Assembly: GCA_024235995.1 (NCBI GenBank)
Contig: JACKLI010000001.1
Span: 2,852,001-2,916,000 of the forward strand
Length of the DNA: 64,000 nucleotides
Source: Burkholderiaceae bacterium
GTDB lineage: Bacteria > Pseudomonadota > Gammaproteobacteria > Burkholderiales > Burkholderiaceae_C
Direction of reading: 5' to 3'
The stretch's first letter is position 1. Every line of letters starts with the position of its first letter. The notes under the pieces were generated by a model, which saw only the letters and a program-made list of their open reading frames with translations, was not told the DNA's origin and made no database searches. The position numbers and the translations under genes are program-made. Shown piece after piece: positions 46,653-54,668 of the stretch.

Positions 46653-47177
46653 TCAGCCGAGTTTCTTCAAGCCGGACTTGAAGCGCCGCGCATTGTCGAT
46701 GTAGTGCTGTGCGCTGCGGCGCAGGCCCTCGATCTGCTCGGGCGTGAGCTGGCGCACCACGCGCGCGGGAGCGCCCACGATCATGCTGCCGTCGGCAAAC
46801 GCCTTGCCCTCGGTCACCAGCGCGCCAGCGCCCACCAGGCAGTTCTTGCCGATGCGCGCGCCGTTGAGCACCACGGCGCCGATGCCGATCAGCGACTCGT
46901 CGCCGATGGTGCAGCCGTGCAGCATGACCTTGTGGCCCACGGTCACGTGCCGGCCGATGGTCAGCGGCTGGCCCACGTCGGCGTGCAGCACGCTCAGGTC
47001 CTGGATGTTGCTGCCCTCGCCCACCGTCATGTGCTCGGTGTCGCCACGCAGCACGCAGCCGAACCACACGCTGGCGTCGGCGGCCAGCGTCACGTTGCCG
47101 ATCACCTCGGCCGAGTCGGCGACCCAGGCGCTGGGGTGCACGCGCGGCGCCGTGCCATCGAGTTCATACACGGCCAT
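46653..47177 (-). CDS. gamma-carbonic anhydrase family protein (YrdA-like)
   Basis: A 174-residue left-handed beta-helix protein with hexapeptide repeats (for example IGNVTL, IGRHVT, IGDESL, IGIGAV). Zinc-binding histidines of the gamma class are seen at NIQDLSVLHADVG, VGHKVMLHGC (H in VGH and LHGC). E. coli YrdA/CaiE-like relatives often lack measured anhydrase activity, so the reaction is unconfirmed. The start at 47177 has AAGGAGCTC 6 bases upstream. It leads the operon with hslO and trmD and is divergent from the DUF455 gene across about 39 bases. Confidence 0.85.
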   Translation of the reverse strand: MAVYELDGTAPRVHPSAWVADSAEVIGNVTLAADASVWFGCVLRGDTEHMTVGEGSNIQDLSVLHADVGQPLTIGRHVTVGHKVMLHGCTIGDESLIGIGAVVLNGARIGKNCLVGAGALVTEGKAFADGSMIVGAPARVVRQLTPEQIEGLRRSAQHYIDNARRFKSGLKKLG

Positions 47178-47216
47178 CGCAGAGCTCCTTCAGGCTGAAA
47201 AACGATAATTGTAGGG

Positions 47217-48032
47217 ATGGAGTTGCGCGCCCTCGCCCTGCAGGCCCTCGCGGCCGACGATCTTGAGAAAAAACTGGCCCTGGTCGGCGCCCTGTCTGCG
47301 CAAGAAGCTACCATAAAGATAGTAATCGATGGCACGCTCGCCGCCCCCACCCACTTGCCCGGCAGGCCCGCCAGGCCGGTGCTGATCGCCCACACGCAAG
47401 TGCCCCGGCGCTCGGTGCACACCCTCGAAGGCCGCGCGGCGCTGGTGCACGCCATCTGCCACATCGAGTTCAACGCCATCAACCTGGCGCTGGATGCCAT
47501 CTGGCGTTTTGCCGGCCTGCCCGAGGCCTACTACCGCGACTGGCTGCGCGTGGCCGTCGAGGAAGCCCGGCACTTCGGCCTGCTGCACGCGCACCTGCAA
47601 ACGCTGGGCCACCGCTACGGCGACTTTGCCGCGCACGACGGCCTGTGGAGCATGTGCGAGCGCACCCAGGGCGACGTCACCGCCCGCATGGCCCTGGTGC
47701 CGCGCACGCTGGAGGCGCGCGGGCTGGACGCCACGCCGCCGATCCAGCAAAAGCTGCGCGCCGTGGGCACGCCCGATGCGCTGGCGGCCTGTGCCATCCT
47801 GGACATCATCCTGCGCGACGAGATCGGCCACGTGGCCATCGGCAACCACTGGTACCGCTGGCTGTGCGAGCAGCAGGACCTGGAGCCGCTGGCGCACTAC
47901 GCGCAACTGACGGCGACCCACCAGGCGCCGCGGCTGAAAGGCCCGTTCAACCCATCGGCACGCCGGCAGGCCGGCTTCACGGCCGAGGAAATGGCGGCCT
48001 GGGACGACCCAGCCGACACACAGGACGGGTGA
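47217..48032 (+). CDS. DUF455 family ferritin-like protein
   Basis: A 271-residue DUF455 protein with a ferritin-like four-helix core. Metal-site-like residues occur in HAICHIEFNAINLALDAIWRF, VAVEEARHFGLLHAHL and ILRDEIGHVAIGNHWYRWL (each quoted in part), giving paired E..H motifs as in diiron proteins. Some relatives act in tRNA hydroxylation, but the reaction for this protein is unknown. Residues about 24-40 (ALSAQEATIKIVIDG) come from a copy of the dispersed repeat and look like an insertion relative to the usual N-terminus. The start at 47217 lacks a strong ribosome site; GTAGGG is 3 bases away. Confidence 0.8.
   Translation: MELRALALQALAADDLEKKLALVGALSAQEATIKIVIDGTLAAPTHLPGRPARPVLIAHTQVPRRSVHTLEGRAALVHAICHIEFNAINLALDAIWRFAGLPEAYYRDWLRVAVEEARHFGLLHAHLQTLGHRYGDFAAHDGLWSMCERTQGDVTARMALVPRTLEARGLDATPPIQQKLRAVGTPDALAACAILDIILRDEIGHVAIGNHWYRWLCEQQDLEPLAHYAQLTATHQAPRLKGPFNPSARRQAGFTAEEMAAWDDPADTQDG
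47284..47332 (-). repeat. dispersed repeat, copy 5 (inside DUF455 CDS)
   Basis: On the minus strand it reads ACTATCTTTATGGTAGCTTC, then TTGCGCAGACAGGGCGCCGA, comparable with copy 2. It is in frame within the coding sequence and is the most diverged copy. Confidence 0.5.
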
Positions 48033-48052
48033 AGGCCCCGGTCCAGGCGCCT

Positions 48053-49003
48053 TCAGGCCTCGCAGCCCTGCGTGCGAAACCACGCGATGGTGTCGGCCAG
48101 GCCGTCCTGCAGGCTGACCGTGGGCTGCCAGCCGAGCGACTGCCGCGCCCGCGTGATGTCGGGCTGGCGGCAGCGCGGGTCGTCCTCGCGTCCCGGCACG
48201 TCCCGCACGCCGGCCGAACTGCCCGTCAGCCGCAGCACCTCGCGCGCCAACTCGGCCATGCTCACCTCGTGCGGGTTGCCCAGGTTGATGGGCCCCAGAT
48301 CCTGGCCGTGCTCCATCAGGGCCAGCAGGCCGCGCACGGTGTCGCTGACGTGGCAGAACGAGCGCGTCTGCGCGCCGCCACCATGCAGGGGCAGCGGCTC
48401 GCCGCGCAGCGCATGGGCGATGAAGCTGCTGACCACCCGGCCATCGCTGGGCCGCAGGCGCGGGCCGTAGGTGTTGAACAGGCGCGCCACGCGCACAGCC
48501 GTGCCGTGCTGCCGGGCGTGGGCCACCATCAGCGCCTCGGCGCAGCGCTTGCCCTCGTCGTAGCAGCTGCGCGGCCCGATGGGGTTGACGTGGCCCCAAT
48601 AGCCCTCGGGCTGCGGGTGCACCTGCGGGTCGCCATAGACCTCGCTGGTCGAGGCGAGCAGCACGCGCGCACCGTGCGCCTGGGCAAAGTCCAGGGCGTT
48701 GAGCGTGCCCACCACGTTGGCGCGGAGGGTCTGTACCGGCATGCGCTGGTAGTCGGGCGGGCTGGCCGGGCTGGCCAGCTGGTACACGCGCCGGGCCGCC
48801 GGCAGCGCCTGCCAGAGCTGGGCGTCGGCCACGTCGCCGCGCACCAGGGCAAAGCGCGGGTGCGCGCGCAGATGCGCCAGGTTGTCCAGCCGGCCGGTGG
48901 ACAGATCGTCCAGGCACAGCACCGCTTCGCCGCGCGCCAGCAGCGCCTCGCACAGGTGGCTGCCCACGAAGCCGGCGCCGCCGGCAACCACGGTGCGTGT
49001 CAT
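48053..49003 (-). CDS. NAD-dependent epimerase/dehydratase (UDP-glucuronate decarboxylase-like)
   Basis: A 316-residue extended short-chain dehydrogenase. The NAD site is GGAGFVGSHL (8-17), followed by LDDLSTG, STSEVYGDP and the catalytic Tyr-Lys in SCYDEGKR, then RLFNTYGPRL. This pattern is closest to UDP-xylose synthase/UDP-glucuronate decarboxylase or dTDP-glucose 4,6-dehydratase. A strong GGAGGTGA ribosome site precedes the ATG at 49003. It lies 88 bases after a family 2 glycosyltransferase gene on the same strand, suggesting that the two make and use one nucleotide sugar for a surface glycan. Confidence 0.85.
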   Translation of the reverse strand: MTRTVVAGGAGFVGSHLCEALLARGEAVLCLDDLSTGRLDNLAHLRAHPRFALVRGDVADAQLWQALPAARRVYQLASPASPPDYQRMPVQTLRANVVGTLNALDFAQAHGARVLLASTSEVYGDPQVHPQPEGYWGHVNPIGPRSCYDEGKRCAEALMVAHARQHGTAVRVARLFNTYGPRLRPSDGRVVSSFIAHALRGEPLPLHGGGAQTRSFCHVSDTVRGLLALMEHGQDLGPINLGNPHEVSMAELAREVLRLTGSSAGVRDVPGREDDPRCRQPDITRARQSLGWQPTVSLQDGLADTIAWFRTQGCEA

Positions 49004-49091
49004 GGGGTCACCTCCGTGCTTCGCACTGCGGTGCGAGCCCCCGCGCTGCCGCAGGCTGCGCTTCGCTTGCCGGGAGCGGCCGGGCGGGAGC

Positions 49092-49880
49092 TCATGGTTG
49101 AGGGGCCGGCGCGCCGGGCTGGCCAAACGCCCAGCGCACGCGCAGCAGGGCCCAGAGCTCCTCGGGCGAAAGGTCCCGCCCCACGTGCTGCAAGGTGTCG
49201 TCATGCAGGCCGCCGGCGGGCACCGGCAGGCCCGCCTGGCGATAGCTGAACGCCCAGTTGGACTCGTAGCGCACCGTGGGCTGCCCGGTCCAGGCGACCT
49301 TCAGGCGGTGGTGCTGCATCAGCCAGCACATGACCCGGTCGCAGATGGGCGCGATGGAACGGGGAATCTGGCACCACGCGCCCCACAGAAAGCCGGCCGA
49401 GCGGGCCAGGCTGATGCAGCTGGTGTCGACGAAGGTGCCGCCCACCGGCTCGCCCGCGGCCGCCAGGCGCAGGTATTCGTGCCCGGGCACGAACAGGGTG
49501 CGCGAGGCAAACACGGCATCCAGCGGCGTGCCCGCGGCACGCGCGCGCTCGTACAGCTGCACCAGCGAGGCCGCGTGCGCGGGCTCCAGGTAGTTGTCGG
49601 CGTCGAGAAAGCACACCACGTCCATGCCGTCGGCCAGCGCGCACTGCGCGCCGATGCCGCGCGGCGTGCAGCCGAAGTTGGCGTGCGCGTTGGGCAGCAC
49701 GACGTGGCGCACGTCGGGCCAGTCGGCCAGCACCTCGGGCTGGGGAAAACCATCGGCCACCAGGTAGTGCACGGTATCCGGGTGGGTCTGGGTACGCACG
49801 CTTTGCAGGCACCGCCGCAGTACCGCCGCAGCCTCCTTGTAATACGGCGTCACAACGGCAACACGAAGTGAACTGGGCAT
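49092..49880 (-). CDS. family 2 glycosyltransferase
   Basis: A 262-residue GT-A fold transferase. The nucleotide-sugar domain starts RVAVVTPYYKEAAAVLRRCL (6-25), and the divalent-metal motif is DAD in VVCFLDADNYLEP (about 92-94). An acceptor-side VPGHEYLR and RVMCWLMQHH follow. There is no membrane segment, so it should act in the cytoplasm or at the inner face of the membrane. Donor and acceptor are unknown. It ends 88 bases before the sugar-nucleotide epimerase. Upstream lies the frameshifted xerD fragment. Confidence 0.8.
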   Translation of the reverse strand: MPSSLRVAVVTPYYKEAAAVLRRCLQSVRTQTHPDTVHYLVADGFPQPEVLADWPDVRHVVLPNAHANFGCTPRGIGAQCALADGMDVVCFLDADNYLEPAHAASLVQLYERARAAGTPLDAVFASRTLFVPGHEYLRLAAAGEPVGGTFVDTSCISLARSAGFLWGAWCQIPRSIAPICDRVMCWLMQHHRLKVAWTGQPTVRYESNWAFSYRQAGLPVPAGGLHDDTLQHVGRDLSPEELWALLRVRWAFGQPGAPAPQP

Positions 49881-49898
49881 CGGCGGATTATCGGGGCC

Positions 49899-50204
49899 TC
49901 ACCCCCGCGGATGATGCTGCGCGTGCAAATCCTTCAGCCGCTGGCGCGCGATGTGGGTGTAGATGGTGGTGGTGGAGATGTCGGCATGCCCCAGCAGCAT
50001 CTGCACCGCGCGCAAATCGGCGCCGTGGTTGAGCAGGTGGGTGGCGAAGGCGTGGCGCAGCGTGTGCGGCGACAGCGGCGTGCCGATGCCGGCCTGGCGC
50101 GATAGCGCTTGACCAGGTTCCAGAACATCACGCGCGACATGGCCGTGCCCGGCGTGCGCCCGGCGCTGGTGACGAACAGCGCCTCGGTCTGGCGCGCGCC
50201 CAGC
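49899..50204 (-). pseudogene. frameshifted duplicate of the xerD 3' third
   Basis: These 306 bases align with 52710-53016 (the codons for XerD residues about 199-300 and the stop) with about 11 substitutions and one deleted base by hand count, roughly 96% identity. The deletion (GCGATAGCG against GCGCGTAGCG, near 50103) puts the segment out of frame. It retains HTLRH, LGHAD and the catalytic IYTH Tyr but lacks the N-terminal two thirds. Similarity ends sharply at CAGC (50201-50204) and starts at the stop codon. It is probably the displaced original 3' end or a second copy left by recombination. Confidence 0.85.
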
Positions 50205-50246
50205 GACTCGATGAAGGCGCTGGGTCGATGACATGGACAGGAAAGC

Positions 50247-50279
50247 CTTGCTCTGTCATCGATTTTGACGACAGACAAG
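50247..50279. promoter_or_regulatory. inverted repeat upstream of the amidase
   Basis: CTTGCTCTGTC and GACAGACAAG (10 of 11 positions paired) are separated by 12 bases and end about 55 bases before the amidase ATG. It is a candidate operator for the adjacent LuxR-type regulator. Confidence 0.4.
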
Positions 50280-50334
50280 GGGCATGCCGCGGGGCACGAT
50301 GGATGGGTTTTCCACCCACTCAAGGAGCCCTTCG

Positions 50335-51855
50335 ATGAACATCGCATCGCCCACCCGATTTGCTGCCTTGGCCTTGGCCGGGTTTGCGCTCAGCGCCCAA
50401 GCACAAAAACCTTCCGCCGATCTGGACATCCCCACGCTGAGCGCCAGCCAAGCCGCACGTGCGCTGTGCGCCGGGCGTTTGAGCAGCGAGCAGTTGGTCA
50501 GTGCCTACATCGCGCAGGCCAAGGCCAAGCCAGATCTCAACGCCTTCATCACGCTCGACGAGACTGGCGCGCTGGCCGCTGCCCGCGCCGCCGATGCCGC
50601 CCGAGCCAAGCGCCCTGCTGGCACCGCCTGCAAGCCGCTGGACGGCCTGCCCATCGCGATCAAGGACAACATCCAGGTGCGTGGCCTGCCTGCCACCGCA
50701 GGCACGCCGGCGCTGAAAAATTTCGTGCCCGCTACCGATGCGCCGGTGGTCGCCAGGCTGCGGGCCGCTGGCGCCATTGTGCTGGGTAAAACCAATATGC
50801 ACGAACTGGCCTTCGGCGTTACCGGCTACAACCCGGCCTTCCATTCAGGTGCCAACATTGGCGTGCGCAATGCCTACGATCAGCACCGTATCGCAGGCGG
50901 CTCGTCCTCGGGCAACGGCGCGGCCCTGGGCGCGCGCATGGTGGCCGCCGCGCTGGGCACCGACACGGGCGGCTCGGTGCGCATCCCCTGCGCCTTCAAT
51001 GGTTGCACCGCGCTGCGCCCTTCCGTAGGACGCTATCCGCAGCAAGGCATCGCGCCGATCTCGCACACCCGCGACACCGCCGGCCCCATGGCGCTGTCGG
51101 TGGCCGACCTGGTGCTGCTCGACCGCGCCATCACCGGCGGCGGCGCCGTCAAACCGGTCCCACTCAAGCGCGTGCGACTGGGCATGGCCGCACCCTTTTT
51201 CGCCCATCAGGATGCCGACACCCGCGCAGCCACCGACGCCGCGCTGGCCAGGCTGCGCGCCGCCGGCGTGACGCTGGTCGACGTTCAGATGCCCAGGCTC
51301 ATGGAACTCAATGGCGCCGTGGGTTTTCCGGTCGCACTCTACGAAGCCCACGACGACATGGCGGCCTACCTGGCGAAATACCACACCGGCATCGACCTGC
51401 AACAACTGGCTGCGGGCATCGCCAGCCCCGATGTGAAAGCCACGTTCGACGGCCTGGTGCTGCCGCGCAAACTGCCAGCAGCCCAAGGGGTCGTCGATGC
51501 AAGACCCGCCTATGAGCACGCCATGCGCGTGGCGCGCCCGGCGCTGCAAAAACTGTACCGGGACACGTTCAAGAAATACCGGATCGATGCGCTGGTGTTC
51601 CCAACCGTGCCGCAAGTGGCCCTGCTGGCCACGCCCGAGGCCAGCAGCGTCCAGAACTTTGGCGCGCTGATCCAGAACACCGATCCGGGCAGCAACGCCG
51701 GCATTCCGGGCCTGCAACTGCCTTCGGGCCTGGGGCGTGACAGCGGCCTGCCCATCGGGCTGGAACTGGATGGCCCCGCTGGCAGCGACCGCCATCTGCT
51801 GGCGCTGGGCTTGGCCATCGAGCCGGTGTTGGGACGACTGCCTGCGGCCAAGTAA
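50335..51855 (+). CDS. secreted amidase (amidase signature family)
   Basis: A 506-residue amidase-signature enzyme. A signal peptide (about 1-22, FALSAQAQ) shows periplasmic export, unusual for the family. The Ser-Ser-Lys triad is present: Lys in LPIAIKDNI (about 104), Ser in AGGSSSGNGAAL (about 183) and the nucleophile Ser in GTDTGGSVRIP (about 207). It would hydrolyse an amide to acid plus ammonia. AAGGAG lies 8 bases before the ATG. It converges on the LuxR gene, 13 bases apart, and an inverted repeat lies upstream. The substrate is unknown; mandelamide-type and other hydrophobic amides are possible. Confidence 0.88.
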   Translation: MNIASPTRFAALALAGFALSAQAQKPSADLDIPTLSASQAARALCAGRLSSEQLVSAYIAQAKAKPDLNAFITLDETGALAAARAADAARAKRPAGTACKPLDGLPIAIKDNIQVRGLPATAGTPALKNFVPATDAPVVARLRAAGAIVLGKTNMHELAFGVTGYNPAFHSGANIGVRNAYDQHRIAGGSSSGNGAALGARMVAAALGTDTGGSVRIPCAFNGCTALRPSVGRYPQQGIAPISHTRDTAGPMALSVADLVLLDRAITGGGAVKPVPLKRVRLGMAAPFFAHQDADTRAATDAALARLRAAGVTLVDVQMPRLMELNGAVGFPVALYEAHDDMAAYLAKYHTGIDLQQLAAGIASPDVKATFDGLVLPRKLPAAQGVVDARPAYEHAMRVARPALQKLYRDTFKKYRIDALVFPTVPQVALLATPEASSVQNFGALIQNTDPGSNAGIPGLQLPSGLGRDSGLPIGLELDGPAGSDRHLLALGLAIEPVLGRLPAAK

Positions 51856-51868
51856 ACACCTCGCCTTG

Positions 51869-52600
51869 TCAGTGCGGCTCCATCGGCAAGGCTTGCGCGA
51901 GCGCGGAGCGGCGCTCGATGCCGAGCTTGTCGAAAATGCGCCGCAGATAGGTGCGCACCGTGGGCACGCTCACCCTCATGCGGCGAGCAATGCCCTTGTC
52001 GGTCAGGCCTTCGCGCACGGCGCGCGCCACCTGCTGCTCGCGCGCGCTGAGGCTGGTCCATGACGAAGCCGGCATGGCGCGCCGCTGCGCCCGCTGCATG
52101 GCACCCACAAAAGCCGGCTCGATCAGGTTCAGCATCAGTGTTTCGCGCTGCCCAAAATCGCCCCGCGCCCGACAGCGCCAGATGCGCAAATCGCCCAGCG
52201 CGTGGTCATCGTCGAAACTGTGCAGATTCAAACCCCAGTACAAGCCGTCGCGCGCCAGAAAATCGTTGAAAAAAGGCGTGCGCACCAAGGCGCGCTGGGA
52301 CATCACCTCGCTCACGCGGGTGGCGCGGCGGCGCGACTGCAAGACAAAGGTGATCGGATCGTGGTGTTGGTGCCACTGGTCATAGGTGTCCAGGTTGGCT
52401 GGCTCCATATTGATCGCCACCCGCGAGCCAAAGCAGCCTCGCTCGGCATTCCACACGAAGGAGGCGAACTGGTCGGCTCGCAGCAGACTCAGCAAGGAAT
52501 GCCCCAAGCGCTCGCGGATTTCACGCTCGCCACAGTCATCACGCGCCAGCAAGCCCAGCACGCCGCGCAGCGCCTGCTGATCCGATCCGCTCAGGTACAT
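51869..52600 (-). CDS. LuxR-type helix-turn-helix regulator
   Basis: A 243-residue regulator. The C-terminal GerE/LuxR domain (about 180-243) is clear: LSAREQQVARAVREGLTDKG, IARRMRVSVPTVRTYLRRIF then DKLGIERRS. The N-terminal about 165 residues are a sensor region I cannot assign; they lack response-regulator aspartates. GGAGATAAG precedes the ATG at 52600; an upstream extension is unlikely. Together with the convergent amidase gene it fills the cassette between the xerD repeats, so it probably controls the amidase in response to the amide or its product. Confidence 0.82.
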   Translation of the reverse strand: MYLSGSDQQALRGVLGLLARDDCGEREIRERLGHSLLSLLRADQFASFVWNAERGCFGSRVAINMEPANLDTYDQWHQHHDPITFVLQSRRRATRVSEVMSQRALVRTPFFNDFLARDGLYWGLNLHSFDDDHALGDLRIWRCRARGDFGQRETLMLNLIEPAFVGAMQRAQRRAMPASSWTSLSAREQQVARAVREGLTDKGIARRMRVSVPTVRTYLRRIFDKLGIERRSALAQALPMEPH

Positions 52601-52709
52601 GCTTATCTCCGTTCCTTGGCGAGCTGAGCCCATGCCCAACCCATGTGTGCGGGGCAAAAATTAGCCAAAATCGAAGGTCATACCAAGCGTAAATACCCGC
52701 GGCCGCATG

Positions 52710-53612
52710 TCACCCCCTTGGATGGTGCTGCGCGTGCAAATCCTTCAGCCGCTGGCGTGCGATGTGGGTGTAGATGGTGGTGGTGGAGATGTCGGCGTGG
52801 CCCAGCAGCATCTGCACCGCGCGCAAATCGGCGCCGTGGTTGAGCAGGTGCGTGGCGAAGGCGTGGCGCAGCGTGTGCGGCGACAGCGGCGTGGTGATGC
52901 CGGCCTGGCGCGCGTAGCGCTTGACCAGGTTCCAGAACATCACGCGCGACATGGCGGTGCCCGGCGTGCGCCCGGCGCTGGTGACGAACAGCGCCTCGGT
53001 CTGGCGCGCGCCCAGCAGCTCGGGGCGGCCCTGGCGCAGCCAGCGCTCCAGCCAGTCGCGCGCCAGCTCGCCGAAGGGCACCAGGCGCTCCTTGCTGCCC
53101 TTGCCCAGCACGCGCAGCACGCCTTCGTTCAGGCCCACGTGGATGACCTTGAGGCCGACCAGCTCGCTCACGCGCAGGCCGCTGGCGTACATCAGCTCCA
53201 GCATGGTGCGGTCGCGCAGGCCCAGGGCGGTGTCGGTGTCGGGCGCGGCCAGCAGGGCCTCGACCTGCGCCTCGCTCAGGGTCTTGGGCATGCGCGGGGG
53301 CTGCTTGGCGGGCCGCAGCTTGAGCGTGGGGTCGGCGCTGACCCCATGCTCGCGCAAGGCCCAGCGAAAGTAGCGCTTGAACACCGTCAGCCGCCGGTTG
53401 GCCGAGGTGGCGCGGGTGTCGGCGCGGGCGGCGAAGTAGGCCAGCAGGTGCTGCTCCTGCGACTGCGGCAGCGCCAGGCCGTGCGTGCCGCGCAGCCAGC
53501 GGTCGTACAGCGCCAGGTCGCGCCGGTAGGCCGCCAGGGTGTTGGCCGACAGGCCGTCTTCCAGCCACAGCGCATCGGTGAAGCGGTCGATGCTCGGGTC
53601 GCTCTCGGTCAT
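52710..53612 (-). CDS. xerD: site-specific tyrosine recombinase XerD
   Basis: A 300-residue tyrosine recombinase that, with XerC, resolves chromosome dimers at dif under FtsK control. The catalytic set is complete: R147, K171, H246, R249, H272 and Y281, with the SAM-like N-terminal domain (about 1-90). Length is that of XerD. Divergent from an AEC transporter gene across 44 bases. Its last third is duplicated 2.8 kb away as a frameshifted fragment. The GTG/ATG choice at 53612 is supported by the TESDPSIDRFTDALWLEDG start. Confidence 0.94.
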   Translation of the reverse strand: MTESDPSIDRFTDALWLEDGLSANTLAAYRRDLALYDRWLRGTHGLALPQSQEQHLLAYFAARADTRATSANRRLTVFKRYFRWALREHGVSADPTLKLRPAKQPPRMPKTLSEAQVEALLAAPDTDTALGLRDRTMLELMYASGLRVSELVGLKVIHVGLNEGVLRVLGKGSKERLVPFGELARDWLERWLRQGRPELLGARQTEALFVTSAGRTPGTAMSRVMFWNLVKRYARQAGITTPLSPHTLRHAFATHLLNHGADLRAVQMLLGHADISTTTIYTHIARQRLKDLHAQHHPRG

Positions 53613-53656
53613 GCGCGCATTGTCGGCCAGCCCCGGCCTTCGTCTATCCTCGCGCG

Positions 53657-54568
53657 ATGCGTGACGCCCAGCTGCTGCTGCCCGACTTCTCCCTGATCCT
53701 GGTCGGCTACCTGCTGTGCCGCTTCACGGCGCTGGACCGGCCGGTGTGGCAGGCGGTGGAGCGGCTGGTGTACTTCTTCCTGTTTCCGGTGTTCCTGCTG
53801 CAGTCCATCGTGCGCACGCCGCTGGACCTGCACGCCGCCTCCACGCTGATCGGCGCCGGCCTGGCGCTGATGGCCTGCGGCATCGCGCTGGCCTGGTCCC
53901 TGCCCTGGCTGCCGGGGCTGCGGCGCGTGATCGACGTGCGCGACCACGCTGCCAGCGCGCAGATCGCGTTTCGCTTCAACTCCTTCATCGGCCTGGCCAT
54001 GGCCGAGCGCGTGCTGGGCCCGCAGGGCCAGCAGCTGGTGGCGGTGCTGGTGGGCGTGAGCGTGCCGCTGGCCAACGTGGCGGCGGTGTGGCCGATGGCG
54101 CGCCACGGCGGGCGCTCGTTCGCGGCCGAACTGGTGCGCAACCCGCTCATCATCGCCACCGCCGCCGGCCTGGCGGCCAACCTGGCCGGGCTGGCGCCGC
54201 CCGGCTGGCTGCAGACCACGCTGGCGCGCATCGGCGGCTCGTCGATCGCGCTGGGCCTGCTGACGGCCGGCGCCGGCATGCAGCTGGCCAGCCTGGCGCG
54301 CGGCAAGGCGCTGGGCGCCGGGGTGCTGGCCATCCGCCACGCGCTGCAGCCGCTGGCGGCCTGGGTGCTGGCGCGCGCCTTCGGGCTGGGCGCGGCCGAG
54401 ACCACGGCCCTGCTGATCTTCTCGGCCCTGCCCACCTCGTCGAGCTGCTACGTGCTGGCCGCGCGCATGGGCTACAACGGCGCCTTCGTGGCGGGGCTGG
54501 TCACACTGTCGACGGTGCTGGGCCTGGCCAGCCTGGGCGGCGCGCTTCAGCTGGCCGGCGCGCGCTGA
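53657..54568 (+). CDS. AEC family transporter
   Basis: A 303-residue membrane protein with ten predicted segments in two inverted five-segment halves, the auxin-efflux-carrier/MdcF fold. Sequences such as FNSFIGLAMAERVLG and IFSALPTSSSCYVLAARMG (the second-half crossover helix) are typical. Related proteins move malonate, malate or other carboxylates or amino acids; the substrate here is unknown. It starts at ATG 53657, divergent from xerD. Codon use is GC-rich like the main chromosome. Confidence 0.85.
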   Translation: MRDAQLLLPDFSLILVGYLLCRFTALDRPVWQAVERLVYFFLFPVFLLQSIVRTPLDLHAASTLIGAGLALMACGIALAWSLPWLPGLRRVIDVRDHAASAQIAFRFNSFIGLAMAERVLGPQGQQLVAVLVGVSVPLANVAAVWPMARHGGRSFAAELVRNPLIIATAAGLAANLAGLAPPGWLQTTLARIGGSSIALGLLTAGAGMQLASLARGKALGAGVLAIRHALQPLAAWVLARAFGLGAAETTALLIFSALPTSSSCYVLAARMGYNGAFVAGLVTLSTVLGLASLGGALQLAGAR

Positions 54569-54668
54569 AGCGCGCTTGACAGGACGCGGTAAACGCTATA
54601 AAAACAGCAGCATGTTGCGCAATCCGGACGCCGGCAACAGCCTCAAAACGCTTGCAACCCGCGGGCTC

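Larger units (their letters stand above)
50205..52709. other. amidase/LuxR cassette between xerD repeats
   Basis: This 2.5-kb segment lies between the truncated and intact xerD copies, which are direct repeats. It carries only two genes, a secreted amidase and a LuxR-type regulator in convergent orientation, and visibly less GC-saturated codon use than the genes around it. No integrase, transposase or terminal inverted repeats were seen. I infer an insertion into xerD that brought its own xerD 3' end and so kept one copy functional. Confidence 0.55.

Noticed and set aside
52710..53612. Tyrosine recombinase as a phage or ICE integrase
   Set aside because: Length, full catalytic set and close similarity to XerD, with no phage genes nearby, fit the housekeeping recombinase.
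54569..54668. Gap between the AEC and queG genes as another repeat copy
   Set aside because: It has GCTATAAAAACAGC-like sequence but lacks the GCTTGAT...GGGGCTGGA core shared by the five accepted copies.
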